Shown: positions 33,836 through 41,994 of the stretch, in pieces
Layout of the letters: every line of letters begins with the position of its first letter
How positions within the stretch are numbered: the first letter of the stretch is position 1
Assembly: GCA_946478845.1 (NCBI GenBank)
Contig: CAMLDI010000004.1
Location: 1-64,000 of the forward strand
Direction: 5' to 3'
Origin: an uncultured Paenibacillaceae bacterium
GTDB lineage: Bacteria; Bacillota; Bacilli; Aneurinibacillales; Aneurinibacillaceae
Length of the DNA stretch: 64,000 nucleotides
Notes under the pieces: model-generated
Told to the model about the DNA's origin: nothing
The model's input: only the letters and a program-made list of their open reading frames with translations
The model's database searches: none
Translations under genes and position numbers: made by a program

Positions 33836-34033
33836 ATGCAAGGTAAAGTTAAATGGTTTAACGCAGAAAAAGGGTATGGTTTCATTGAAAGAGAAAACGG
33901 TGACGATGTATTCGTTCACTTCTCCGCTATTCAAACTGATGGTTTCAAAACTCTCGACGAAGGACAAAGCGTAGAGTTCGAAATCGTTCAAGGCGAACGT
34001 GGACCACAAGCTGCTAACGTTATCAAATTATAA
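33836..34033 (+). CDS. Cold-shock protein (CspA family)
   Basis: Single cold-shock domain of 65 residues: [18 protein letters not shown] carries RNP1 (KGYGFI) and [10 protein letters not shown] carries RNP2 (VFVHF). It binds single-stranded RNA and DNA as an antiterminator/chaperone. Codon choice (GAA, GTT, CGT, AAC) is typical of a highly expressed gene. It has a long leader and its own terminator. Confidence 0.97.
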   Translation: MQGKVKWFNAEKGYGFIERENGDDVFVHFSAIQTDGFKTLDEGQSVEFEIVQGERGPQAANVIKL

Positions 34034-34123
34034 TAGATCTCTTTTCTACAAACCTACATCAGTCATACATAGTTAAGACCGATTATTTAGGAAAGTAAAG
34101 AGTGGTTATTGCTGATAACTAAC

Positions 34124-34147
34124 ACCCCCTGGGCATACAGGGGGTTT
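34124..34147 (+). terminator. Terminator of the cold-shock gene
   Basis: ACCCCCTG and CAGGGGGT with a 6-nt loop, then T residues, about 90 nt after the stop. Confidence 0.92.
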
Positions 34148-34165
34148 TTTCATGTGAATCTATTA

Positions 34166-34201
34166 TAAAAAGAAAAAGAGCGCGGTTGCTGAAGCGCTCT
34201 T
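34166..34201 (-). terminator. Terminator of the GNAT gene
   Basis: AAGAGCGC and GCGCTCTT arms followed on the minus strand by TTTTCTTTTT, overlapping the stop of the acetyltransferase gene. Confidence 0.85.
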
Positions 34202-34832
34202 AAAAGTTTTTGACAAAGTATACAGTTTGCTTTTCTGTCTTTTCTATATGCCATCCCATTTTTTTATAAAAATGGATCGCTCGGTCATTTCCTTTTATCA
34301 CGGAAAGGCCTACAGATTGAATTTGCTCTTCCTGCAACTGTTCATGGAGAGATGCCATCATCTTAGTGGAGATTCCCTTTCCTTGAAATTGGGGAAGCAC
34401 GCCAATGGATAACAGGCGTGGATTCTTCTGATTTTTCTCAGAATCATTTTTCTTTGGGATGAGAAGGGATTGGATGACCTTCATCCCTGTTTTGATTCTG
34501 GAGAAGATGCCCGCTCTAATTACTTTATTCCCTAGCAACAGTTGCTTGATTAACGAACTGATGATAAACCCCAGGTTTTTTCTGAAAAAATTCCCCATTA
34601 CAGGTCCTTTGTTTTTGGAACAAAGGATAAATCCCACTAATTCCTCGCCTGCAAATGCGCCAATGGCAATGGTTTGTCCATCCTCTAAAAAAGCAGAATA
34701 GTATCTTTGCAAAAACTCGTCCCCGAGATTGGTTAGAAAATAATCTTCAAATGCTTTCTTATGGGTTCTCACTATTCCTTCTAGATGGTTATGGTGTATG
34801 GCTGTTACAACAATATTTTCTCCAGAATTCAT
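34200..34832 (-). CDS. GNAT-family N-acetyltransferase
   Basis: Acetyl-CoA-dependent acyltransferase of 210 residues. The acetyl-CoA site is the LLSIGVLPQFQGKGISTKMM stretch (V-x-P-x-x-Q-x-K/R-G-x-G/S), followed by SVIKGNDRAIHFYKKMGW, the usual motif B. The substrate is unknown. Start at 34832 is fixed by AAAGGAGG; an in-frame start at 34922 lacks a ribosome site. It is monocistronic and divergent from hpf. Confidence 0.88.
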   Translation of the reverse strand: MNSGENIVVTAIHHNHLEGIVRTHKKAFEDYFLTNLGDEFLQRYYSAFLEDGQTIAIGAFAGEELVGFILCSKNKGPVMGNFFRKNLGFIISSLIKQLLLGNKVIRAGIFSRIKTGMKVIQSLLIPKKNDSEKNQKNPRLLSIGVLPQFQGKGISTKMMASLHEQLQEEQIQSVGLSVIKGNDRAIHFYKKMGWHIEKTEKQTVYFVKNF

Positions 34833-34961
34833 AATAACAACCTCCTTTACCGTTAATCCTAAAGGAGAAACATGAAGGATATATGAAGGATAGGCAAAGT
34901 TTCCATTAAGTGTAGCATTCACAAATTTGCCTTATAAGATAAGCAATCTTTGTCTTTTTCT

Positions 34962-34989
34962 GAAGGAATTGAATGTCCATTTAAGGAAT
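34962..34989 (+). promoter_or_regulatory. SigH-type promoter of hpf
   Basis: GAAGGAATT at 34962-34970 matches the sigma-H -35 consensus RWAGGAWWT completely. GGAAT follows 14 nt later (consensus HGAAT). B. subtilis hpf (yvyD) is known to use SigB and SigH. Confidence 0.55.
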
Positions 34990-35021
34990 ATAATAAGTAT
35001 AGTTTGAAAGGAGGAGTATAT

Positions 35022-35579
35022 ATGCAATACATCGTCCGTGGAGAACACATCGAAGTAACACCCGCACTGCGAGATTATGCCGAGAAGAAAGTGGGGCGAC
35101 TAGAGAAATATTTTGACAATACCACTCCCTTCAGCTGCTATGTTACCCTTCGCGTATTGCGCGGGGAACAGACAGTAGAAGTAACAATACCAATGCCTGG
35201 TGTTATCCTCCGAGCAGAAGATACTCATGAAGATATGTATGCTGCCATTGATTTGGTGGTTGAAAAATTAGAACGCCAAATTCGTAAATATAAAACAAAA
35301 ATTAACCGTAAATTCCGGCACCAGGGCCAAAGGATTTTTGTAGATCCTGAGCCGGTAGCAGCAGCAGTTGTGGTTGAAGACGAAACTGAAGATGCGTTGC
35401 AAATCGTAAAAACGAAACGCTTCAACCTGAAGCCAATGGATGCTGAAGAAGCCGCTTTACAAATGGACATGCTAGGACACAACTTCTTCGTTTTCAGCAA
35501 TGCAGAAACTGATGAAGTGAATGTGGTTTATCGCCGTAAGGATGGCCGATATGGATTAATCGAGCCTGAACAGGCGTAA
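35022..35579 (+). CDS. hpf: Ribosome hibernation-promoting factor, long form
   Basis: Long HPF of 185 residues. The N-terminal ribosome-binding domain (1-100) is QYIVRGEHIEVTPALRDYAEKKVGRLEKYF onward; the C-terminal dimerisation domain (about 125-185) is KTKRFNLKPMDAEEAALQMDMLGHNFFVF through YRRKDGRYGLIEP. It dimerises 70S ribosomes into inactive 100S particles in stationary phase. The ATG at 35022 follows AAAGGAGGAG; the upstream in-frame extension overlaps the promoter. It precedes secA as in many Bacillales, here separated by a candidate RNA gene. Confidence 0.97.
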   Translation: MQYIVRGEHIEVTPALRDYAEKKVGRLEKYFDNTTPFSCYVTLRVLRGEQTVEVTIPMPGVILRAEDTHEDMYAAIDLVVEKLERQIRKYKTKINRKFRHQGQRIFVDPEPVAAAVVVEDETEDALQIVKTKRFNLKPMDAEEAALQMDMLGHNFFVFSNAETDEVNVVYRRKDGRYGLIEPEQA

Positions 35580-35600
35580 TGAAGTACAACGAAGATAAAA

Positions 35601-35633
35601 GGCGCTGGCAGCTTGTCTGCCAACGTCTTTTTC
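35601..35633 (+). terminator. Terminator of hpf
   Basis: GGCGCTGGCAG and CTGCCAACGTC pair with two G-U wobbles, then TTTTTCGTTTTC. Confidence 0.85.
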
Positions 35634-35671
35634 GTTTTCTTGTTTGGATGTATAAAAATTGACCGCAAGGT

Positions 35672-35895
35672 CTCTGGTTGAAGAAGCTATTGAATCAAAT
35701 CAGTTGCCTTTTTGCGAGCCGATACAAAGGGAAACTGAAAGGAAGGCGAAAAAAAGCCTTCAACAGTCTCACTTCCTGAGTTACCCAGATGTTTTGAAGG
35801 CGCGCCTGAATTGAAGTTGACCGCCACTCTTACTATCATGGTAGGCGAGGAAGAGGCACGATTTGATTCAATAAGCTTCTCCTTTTTCGTTTTCT
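35672..35895 (+). ncRNA. Candidate structured non-coding RNA between hpf and secA
   Basis: About 220 nt without a plausible gene. GAAGCT-ATTGAATCAAATC (35682-35700) pairs with GATTTGATTCAATAAGCTTC (35861-35880) over about 19 bp with one bulge, closing the whole region. Inside lie smaller hairpins: AAGGC/GCCTT with an A-rich loop, the palindrome AGGCGCGCCT, and CGCC...GGCG enclosing TACT/GGTA. A GACC-GCAA-GGTC tetraloop hairpin precedes it. The closing stem is followed by CCTTTTTCGTTTTC, a terminator-like tail. Size and position beside hpf (raiA) fit the raiA/SAB RNA class, but I cannot confirm that class from sequence alone. Confidence 0.55.
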
Positions 35896-35987
35896 TGTCA
35901 TCTACTAGTGTTACTGTTAAAATTAAAATTTAGGTAATAATTTACGTCCGCTTTTGAATTTAAAGCGGGTAGTGGAAGGGGATTTCC

Positions 35988-38501
35988 ATGCTAGGATTAT
36001 TGAAAAAAATAATCGGTGACACAAATGAGCGGGATATTAAGAAGTACATGAAACGGGTGGAAAAAATCAATGCCCTCGAGCCCGCTATGCAAGCTTTAAC
36101 AGATGAACAACTTCAAGCAAAAACGGAAGAATTCAAACAACGTTATGCCAACGGGGAAACCCTTAACGATCTTTTACATGAAGCTTTTGCTGTAGTTCGG
36201 GAAGCTTCTCGCAGGGTTACTACCATGCGTCATTTTGATGTGCAATTAATTGGCGGTATGGTTCTCCATGAAGGGAAAATTTCTGAAATGCGTACTGGTG
36301 AAGGGAAAACCCTGGTTGCTACTTTGCCAGCTTATTTGAATGCTTTATCAGGCAAAGGTGTACACATTGTTACGGTGAACGAATACTTGGCTAGCCGTGA
36401 TGCGGAGGAAATGGGCCAAATCTATAGTTTTCTTGGCTTAACCTGGGCTGTTAATTTAAATGCTATGTCCCCTGAAGAAAAACAAATCGCCTATGCTGCA
36501 GATATTACTTATGGAACGAATAATGAATTTGGTTTTGATTATTTGCGGGATAACATGGTTTTATATAAAGAACATATGGTACAAAGGGAATTAAACTTTT
36601 GTATTGTAGATGAAGTGGATAGTATCTTAATTGATGAAGCGAGAACCCCTTTGATTATTTCTGGACAAGCGGAAAAATCAACGGAATTGTATTATATTGC
36701 CGCACGTTTTGTTCCCCAATTAAAAGAGGAAGAGCACTTTACTGTGGATTTGAAGGCCCATTCTGTTGCTTTAACAGATAAAGGGGTGGAAATGGTTGAA
36801 AAAAGTTTCCACATTGATAATCTCTTTGATACCGAGCATATGCTTTTAAACCATCATATTAATAATGCATTAAAAGCCAATGTGTTAATGAAGCGTGATG
36901 TACAGTATGTGGTTGAAGAAGGGGAAATTATCATTGTTGATGAATTCACTGGCCGCTTAATGCAGGGTCGGCGCTACAGTGATGGCTTGCATCAGGCTAT
37001 TGAGGCTAAAGAAAGCTTGAAGGTGCAAAATGAGAGCATGACCCTGGCGACCATTACCCTGCAGAACTACTTCCGTATGTATAAAAAATTAGGCGGTATG
37101 ACGGGTACTGCCAAAACGGAAGAAGAAGAATTCAAGAAAATTTATGGCCTTGAAGTTATTGTGGTTCCCACCAATATGCCTATGATTCGGGAAGACCGCG
37201 CCGATGTAATTTATAAAACGGAAATGGGTAAGTTTAGAGCGGCTGTAAGGGAAATTGAAGAGTTGCACAAAGTGGGCCGCCCTGTGCTTGTTGGGACCAC
37301 ATCCATTGAAAAGTCTGAACTTCTTTCAGCCTTATTGAAGAAAAAAGGTATTAAGCATAATGTATTAAATGCTAAGCAACATGCCCGTGAAGCGGAGATT
37401 GTTGCTTCTGCCGGCGAAAAAAATGCGGTAACCATTGCTACTAACATGGCTGGACGGGGTACGGACATTAAGCTAGGCGAAGGTGTGGCAGAAATCGGAG
37501 GGCTTCATATTATAGGTACCGAGCGCCATGAAAGCCGCCGCATAGATAATCAGTTGCGGGGTCGTGCGGGACGCCAGGGGGACCCAGGCTCTACCCAGTT
37601 CTTTATCTCTTTAGAAGATGAGCTGATGAAGAAATTTGGCTCTGATAATATTAAGGGAATGATGGAGCGCCTTGGCATGGATGAAGACACTCCAATTGAA
37701 AGCCGCATGGTTTCTAAAGCCATTGAAGCTTCGCAAAAACGGGTGGAAGGGGCTAACTTTGATACCCGGCGTATGGTTTTGCAGTATGATGATGTTATGA
37801 ACCAGCAGCGTATGATTATTTATAAACAACGCCGTGATGTTATAGAGTCTGAATCCCTTGAACCTGTAGTATTAGGCATGATGAACTCCCATGTGAAACG
37901 CCTGGTTGATGTTCATTGCCCTGAAAATTTGGAACAGGATGAGTGGGATTTAGATAAACTCATTGAACATTGCAACAATACCTTCCTTCATGAAGGCCAG
38001 ATTACCGTACAGGATATCTGGGGCAAGGAACGGGAAGAAATTAGTGAAGTGTTTGAGAAAACCATTGAAAAGCTCTACCGTGCCCGTTTAGAGGAAATGG
38101 GGGAAGAGAATTTCCGTGAGTTTGAAAAAGTGGTTGTGCTCCGTGCTGTTGATAGCAAATGGATGGATCATATCGATGCCATGGATCAATTCCGCCAGGG
38201 GGTTTATCTCCGGGCCTACGGGCAAATTGACCCTCTTCGTGAATACCAGATTGAAGGCTTTGAAATGTTTAATGCTATGATTGGTTCCATTGAAGAAGAG
38301 GTTTCTCTCTTTATTATGAAAGCGCAAATCGGCAACAATCTGGAGCGGCAAGAAGTTGCCAAAGGCCAGGCGGTAGCTTCTGGCGGTGGCGAGGATAAAG
38401 TTGAGAAAAAACCAGTTCGTAAGGAAGATAAAATAGGCCGCAATGCCCCTTGCCCTTGTGGAAGTGGGAAGAAGTATAAAAACTGTCACGGTAAGGAGTG
38501 A
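35988..38501 (+). CDS. secA: Protein translocase ATPase SecA
   Basis: SecA of 837 residues drives export of unfolded preproteins through SecYEG. Walker A MRTGEGKT lies at 101-108, the [11 protein letters not shown]alker B near 208, and [26 protein letters not shown] form the second nucleotide-binding domain. The zinc site at the C-terminus is [14 protein letters not shown]. Length and domain order are those of the housekeeping Bacillales protein. The next gene is prfB, the usual order. Confidence 0.99.
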   Translation: MLGLLKKIIGDTNERDIKKYMKRVEKINALEPAMQALTDEQLQAKTEEFKQRYANGETLNDLLHEAFAVVREASRRVTTMRHFDVQLIGGMVLHEGKISEMRTGEGKTLVATLPAYLNALSGKGVHIVTVNEYLASRDAEEMGQIYSFLGLTWAVNLNAMSPEEKQIAYAADITYGTNNEFGFDYLRDNMVLYKEHMVQRELNFCIVDEVDSILIDEARTPLIISGQAEKSTELYYIAARFVPQLKEEEHFTVDLKAHSVALTDKGVEMVEKSFHIDNLFDTEHMLLNHHINNALKANVLMKRDVQYVVEEGEIIIVDEFTGRLMQGRRYSDGLHQAIEAKESLKVQNESMTLATITLQNYFRMYKKLGGMTGTAKTEEEEFKKIYGLEVIVVPTNMPMIREDRADVIYKTEMGKFRAAVREIEELHKVGRPVLVGTTSIEKSELLSALLKKKGIKHNVLNAKQHAREAEIVASAGEKNAVTIATNMAGRGTDIKLGEGVAEIGGLHIIGTERHESRRIDNQLRGRAGRQGDPGSTQFFISLEDELMKKFGSDNIKGMMERLGMDEDTPIESRMVSKAIEASQKRVEGANFDTRRMVLQYDDVMNQQRMIIYKQRRDVIESESLEPVVLGMMNSHVKRLVDVHCPENLEQDEWDLDKLIEHCNNTFLHEGQITVQDIWGKEREEISEVFEKTIEKLYRARLEEMGEENFREFEKVVVLRAVDSKWMDHIDAMDQFRQGVYLRAYGQIDPLREYQIEGFEMFNAMIGSIEEEVSLFIMKAQIGNNLERQEVAKGQAVASGGGEDKVEKKPVRKEDKIGRNAPCPCGSGKKYKNCHGKE

Positions 38502-38506
38502 TCGCA

Positions 38507-39614
38507 TTGCCATTGACAGAGGCAAAGCAACAAATGGCCGGGATTGTAAAACGCCTGGCTGAAATCAGGGGGTCTCTTTGACTTACCTGGAAAAGAAAAG
38601 CAAATTTCTGCACTGGAAGTTAAAATGACCGCTCCTAACTTTTGGGATGATAATGAAGCAGCCCAAAAAGTCATTGGGGAATTAAATGGACTAAAAGAAT
38701 CTGTGAATCGCATGCAAGACCTGGAGAGCCAGACTGATGATATTCAGGTGATGATGGACCTGGTTGCAGAGGAAAATGATATGAGCCTCATTCCTGATAT
38801 TCAAGAAGGAGTAAAGAAATTAGGCGAAGATCTTTCCGCTTTTGAATTGCAGCTTTTATTAAACCATCCCTATGATAAGATGAATGCGATTCTTGAACTT
38901 CATCCAGGTGCAGGGGGGACGGAATCCCAGGACTGGGCCGCCATGCTTCTGCGCATGTATACTCGCTGGGCAGAAGGGCATGGCTATAAAGTAGAAACTC
39001 TCGATTACCTTCCTGGAGATGAAGCAGGGATTAAAAGTGTGACTCTCCTCATTAAAGGGCATAACGCCTATGGGTATTTGAAAGCAGAAAAAGGAGTGCA
39101 TCGTCTTGTGCGTATTTCTCCTTTTGATGCCTCTGGGCGGCGTCATACTTCTTTTGCATCCTGTGATGTGGTGCCGGAAATTGATGACGATATTACCATT
39201 GAAATTCGCCCTGATGAACTTAAAATTGATACTTATCGGGCCAGTGGCGCTGGTGGACAGCATATTAATACCACGGATTCCGCGGTGCGCATTACCCATA
39301 TCCCCACTGGTGTGGTGGTGAGCTGCCAGAGTGAGCGCTCCCAGATTCAGAACCGGGAGCATGCCATGAAAATGTTGCGTTCCAAATTATATGAAAAGAA
39401 AATTCAGGAGCAAGAAGAAGAAGCGGCGAAAATGCGGGGCGAACAAAAAGATATCGCCTGGGGCAGCCAGATTCGTTCCTATGTTTTTCATCCTTACAGC
39501 ATGGTGAAGGACCATCGCACTGGGGTGGAAACTGCCGTCGTTCAGGCAGTCATGGATGGAGAGATTGATCAATTTATTGATGGTTACCTACGAATGCAAA
39601 TGAACCAGTTATAG
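38507..39614 (+). CDS. prfB: Peptide chain release factor 2, programmed +1 frameshift
   Basis: RF2 of about 368 residues, terminating at UGA and UAA. Translation starts at TTG 38507, 8 nt after AAGGAG, runs 24 codons to CTT at 38576-38578, meets an in-frame TGA (38579-38581), shifts +1 and continues from GAC at 38580. The first frame reads [20 protein letters not shown] then RGSL, close to other RF2 N-termini. The main part has the stop-codon recognition tripeptide SPF and the catalytic GGQ in [11 protein letters not shown]. Annotation from the ATG at 38625 would lose the N-terminal 39 residues. Confidence 0.97.
38567..38582 (+). promoter_or_regulatory. prfB +1 frameshift site
   Basis: AGGGGG (internal Shine-Dalgarno) is followed 3 nt later by CTT TGA C, the classic slippery codon plus weak stop. 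RF2 shortage promotes the shift and so autoregulates RF2. Confidence 0.97.
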
Positions 39615-39635
39615 ATGTTAATGGAGGATGGGATA

Positions 39636-40481
39636 ATGAGTAAACTAGCAGGAGAACAGATGGCAGAACTCCAGGGTCATGCCAATAACATTCGACAGGA
39701 AATAGTGAAGATGGTGGCAGCAGCCAATTCCGGCCATCCAGGGGGATCCCTTTCCGCCGCAGATATTGTGACGGTATTATATTTCCATGAAATGAATATT
39801 TATTCAGATAAACCAACGGATCCAGACCGGGACCGTTTTATTCTCAGTAAAGGCCATGCAAGCCCTGTCCTTTATGCAGCATTAGCGGAAAAAGGATTTT
39901 TTCCTAAAGAAGAATTAGCGACTTTCCGTAAATTAAATACCCGTTTACAGGGCCATCCTAGCCGTAAGCTCCTCCCTGGGGTGGAGCAAAGCACCGGTTC
40001 TCTTGGACAAGGATTATCCTCTGGAATTGGTATGGCTTTAGCTGGCCGCATGGATCAAAAAGATTACCGTGTGTATGTGATGATGGGCGATGGGGAAATT
40101 CAGGAAGGCATGGTTTGGGAAGCAGTGATGGCTGCAGGACATTATGGCCTTGATAACCTTTGTGCTTTTGTAGATTTCAACCATTTGCAAATTGATGGCA
40201 ATGTGGAAGAGGTTATGAACCCTAACCCAATCGATGAAAAATTCCGTGCCTTTAACTGGAATGTCATTGAAATCGATGGCCATGACATGGAGCAAATTAT
40301 TTCCGCTTTAGATGAAGCAAAACAAGTAAAAGGCAAACCAACCATGATCCTTGCCCATACGGTAAAAGGCAAAGGGATTTCTTATATGGAAAATGTATGC
40401 GGCTGGCATGGAACCGCTCCAAATAGCGAGCAATTGCAAAAAGCATTAGATGAGTTATGCGGAAAAGGAGGCGAACAATAA
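39636..40481 (+). CDS. Transketolase, N-terminal subunit
   Basis: Thiamine-diphosphate-binding half of a split transketolase, 281 residues. Motifs include GHPGGSLSAADIVTVLYF, SKGHASPVLYAAL, GSLGQGLSSGIGMALA and the ThDP/Mg motif GDGEIQEGMVWEA...N. It joins with the following gene product to move two-carbon ketol units in the pentose phosphate pathway. The ATG at 39636 lies 8 nt after GGAGG; the ATG at 39615 overlaps the prfB stop and lacks such a site. Split transketolases often sit beside other sugar genes, but here the pair lies between prfB and a cytochrome gene. Confidence 0.93.
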   Translation: MSKLAGEQMAELQGHANNIRQEIVKMVAAANSGHPGGSLSAADIVTVLYFHEMNIYSDKPTDPDRDRFILSKGHASPVLYAALAEKGFFPKEELATFRKLNTRLQGHPSRKLLPGVEQSTGSLGQGLSSGIGMALAGRMDQKDYRVYVMMGDGEIQEGMVWEAVMAAGHYGLDNLCAFVDFNHLQIDGNVEEVMNPNPIDEKFRAFNWNVIEIDGHDMEQIISALDEAKQVKGKPTMILAHTVKGKGISYMENVCGWHGTAPNSEQLQKALDELCGKGGEQ

Positions 40482-41419
40482 TGGAGAAAACAGTACAAAA
40501 GAAAGCCACCCGTGACGCATATGGTGAAGCATTAGTTGAAGTAGGCAAAAAAAATCCAAACGTGGTTGTTTTGGATGCAGACCTTTCTAAGTCCACGAAA
40601 ACCAATGATTTTAAACAGGTGTTTCCTGACCGTTTTATTAATGCCGGGATTGCGGAAGCGAATATGATTGGCATGGCTGCCGGATTGGCTTCTTGTGGCA
40701 AAGTTCCTTTTGCCAGCACCTTTGCCCTGTTCGGCTCTCTTCGGGTTGCTGATATGATTCGCAACTCTGTTTGTTATCCTAATTTAAATGTGAAAATTGC
40801 AGTTACCCACCAGGGGTTAACTCTTGGGGAAGATGGGGCTTCCCATCAAGCTGTAGAAGATGTAGCTCTTTTGCGGGCTATGCCAAACATGACCGTAATC
40901 ATTCCAGCAGATGCGACGGAAACGAAAAAAGCCATTCATGCGGCCACGGAAACGTATGGTCCTATGTACATACGCATGGGTCGTCCCAGTGTACCTGTCA
41001 TTTTCGATGACAGCTATGACTTCCAAATTGGAAAAGGGATACAAATCCGCGAAGGGAACGATGTAGCCATTATTGCTACTGGTGTGATGGTTCATATCGC
41101 TTTAGAAGCAGCAGAACTTCTTGCCCAGGAAGGAATCAATGCCCGTGTCATCAATATGGCTACCATTAAGCCAATTGATGAAGAAATCATTGTGAAAGCA
41201 GCTCAAGAAACCAAAGGGATTGTAACTGCTGAAGAGTGCAATATCTTAGGTGGCCTTGGGGCTGCCGTTGCGGAAGTCCTTTGCGAGAAGCATCCAGCAC
41301 CATTGCGCCGGGTTGGGGTGGAAGACACCTTCGGGGAATCGGGCAAACCTGATGAGTTATTGCAAAAATATGGCTTAACTGCTGAAAAAATTGCTGCCAA
41401 AGCCAGGGAACTGTTATAA
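40481..41419 (+). CDS. Transketolase, C-terminal subunit
   Basis: C-terminal half of a split transketolase, 312 residues, carrying the pyrimidine-binding and C-terminal domains. Motifs include RDAYGEALVEVGKKNPNVVVLDADLSKST, FINAGIAEANMIGMAAGLA with the catalytic Glu, and TLGEDGASHQAVEDVALLRAMPNM. Its ATG overlaps the stop of the N-terminal subunit (TAATG) and follows AAAGGAGG, so the two chains are made in equal amounts. Confidence 0.93.
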   Translation: MEKTVQKKATRDAYGEALVEVGKKNPNVVVLDADLSKSTKTNDFKQVFPDRFINAGIAEANMIGMAAGLASCGKVPFASTFALFGSLRVADMIRNSVCYPNLNVKIAVTHQGLTLGEDGASHQAVEDVALLRAMPNMTVIIPADATETKKAIHAATETYGPMYIRMGRPSVPVIFDDSYDFQIGKGIQIREGNDVAIIATGVMVHIALEAAELLAQEGINARVINMATIKPIDEEIIVKAAQETKGIVTAEECNILGGLGAAVAEVLCEKHPAPLRRVGVEDTFGESGKPDELLQKYGLTAEKIAAKARELL

Positions 41420-41444
41420 AAGAATATTTTGTTAATAAAACCAT

Positions 41445-41484
41445 CCTCTTCTGTTCATACTATTGTTGAACTAAACAGAGGAGG
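41445..41484 (+). promoter_or_regulatory. Hairpin burying the ribosome site of the cytochrome gene
   Basis: CCTCTTCTGTT (41445-41455) pairs with AACAGAGGAGG (41474-41484) with one mismatch and an 18-nt loop. The 3' arm contains the GAGGAGG ribosome site of the gene at 41496. It may act as a translational switch. Confidence 0.55.
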
Positions 41485-41495
41485 TAGAATCCCGG

Positions 41496-41858
41496 ATGAA
41501 AAAGTATTTTGCGATTTTTGGGATTATCATGTTGCTAGCCTTTGGTGCTGCTTGTACCACAAATAAAGGCGGCACAACTAACGGCGGAACTACCAATGGC
41601 GGAGTGGATACGGCCGCTGCCGAACAGTTATACACTAAAAATTGTCAGGTTTGTCATGGTGCGAATCTAGCTGGTGGCGTTGGACCGACTTTAACTAAAG
41701 TAGGAAGTCTTTACAAAGATTCTGCTGAGTTGAAGGAAAAAATCACTAAAGGCAGTGAGATTCCTGGTAAATCAGGGGCAACAGGAGTAATGACATCTAA
41801 TTTAGTAAATGATGCTGATGCACAAAAATTGGCTGATTGGTTAATGACGAAAAAATAA
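41496..41858 (+). CDS. Cytochrome c lipoprotein (c551/CccB type)
   Basis: Small membrane-anchored cytochrome c of 120 residues: lipobox FGAAC (Cys near 21), a Gly/Thr-rich linker, then a single haem domain with CQVCH and the distal Met in GATGVMTSNLV. It carries electrons to terminal oxidases at the outer membrane face. In B. subtilis cccB also lies downstream of prfB; here the transketolase pair intervenes. Confidence 0.92.
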   Translation: MKKYFAIFGIIMLLAFGAACTTNKGGTTNGGTTNGGVDTAAAEQLYTKNCQVCHGANLAGGVGPTLTKVGSLYKDSAELKEKITKGSEIPGKSGATGVMTSNLVNDADAQKLADWLMTKK

Positions 41859-41885
41859 GCCTATCGCTGTTGCTTTAAGAAAAAA

Positions 41886-41918
41886 AGGGCTTTTCCCCCG
41901 GGGGAGGGCTCTTTTTTC
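41886..41918 (+). terminator. Terminator after the cytochrome gene
   Basis: CCCCC/GGGGG stem extended by T-A and T-G pairs, followed by CTCTTTTTT. Confidence 0.75.
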
Positions 41919-41920
41919 TA

Positions 41921-41957
41921 TTGAATTATTATTCTATTCAACGTATAATAATTCATA
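41921..41957 (+). promoter_or_regulatory. arg operon promoter with ARG boxes
   Basis: TTGAAT (41921-41926) and TATAAT (41944-41949) are separated by 17 nt. TGAATTATTATTCT (41922-41935) and TATAATAATTCATA (41944-41957) resemble the ArgR/AhrC half-palindromes TGAAT-N4-ATTCA and overlap the promoter, so arginine-dependent repression is expected. Confidence 0.75.
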
Positions 41958-41994
41958 ATTTATATTAGGCGTATTAGGTCGGGGGGAAATCAGG

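Noticed and set aside
35660..35898. 6S RNA
   Set aside because: 6S RNA is one long rod with a central bubble; this region has a closing stem with several internal hairpins.
38088..38613. Several frames on the minus strand across the secA end and prfB
   Set aside because: Antisense shadows of strongly supported genes.
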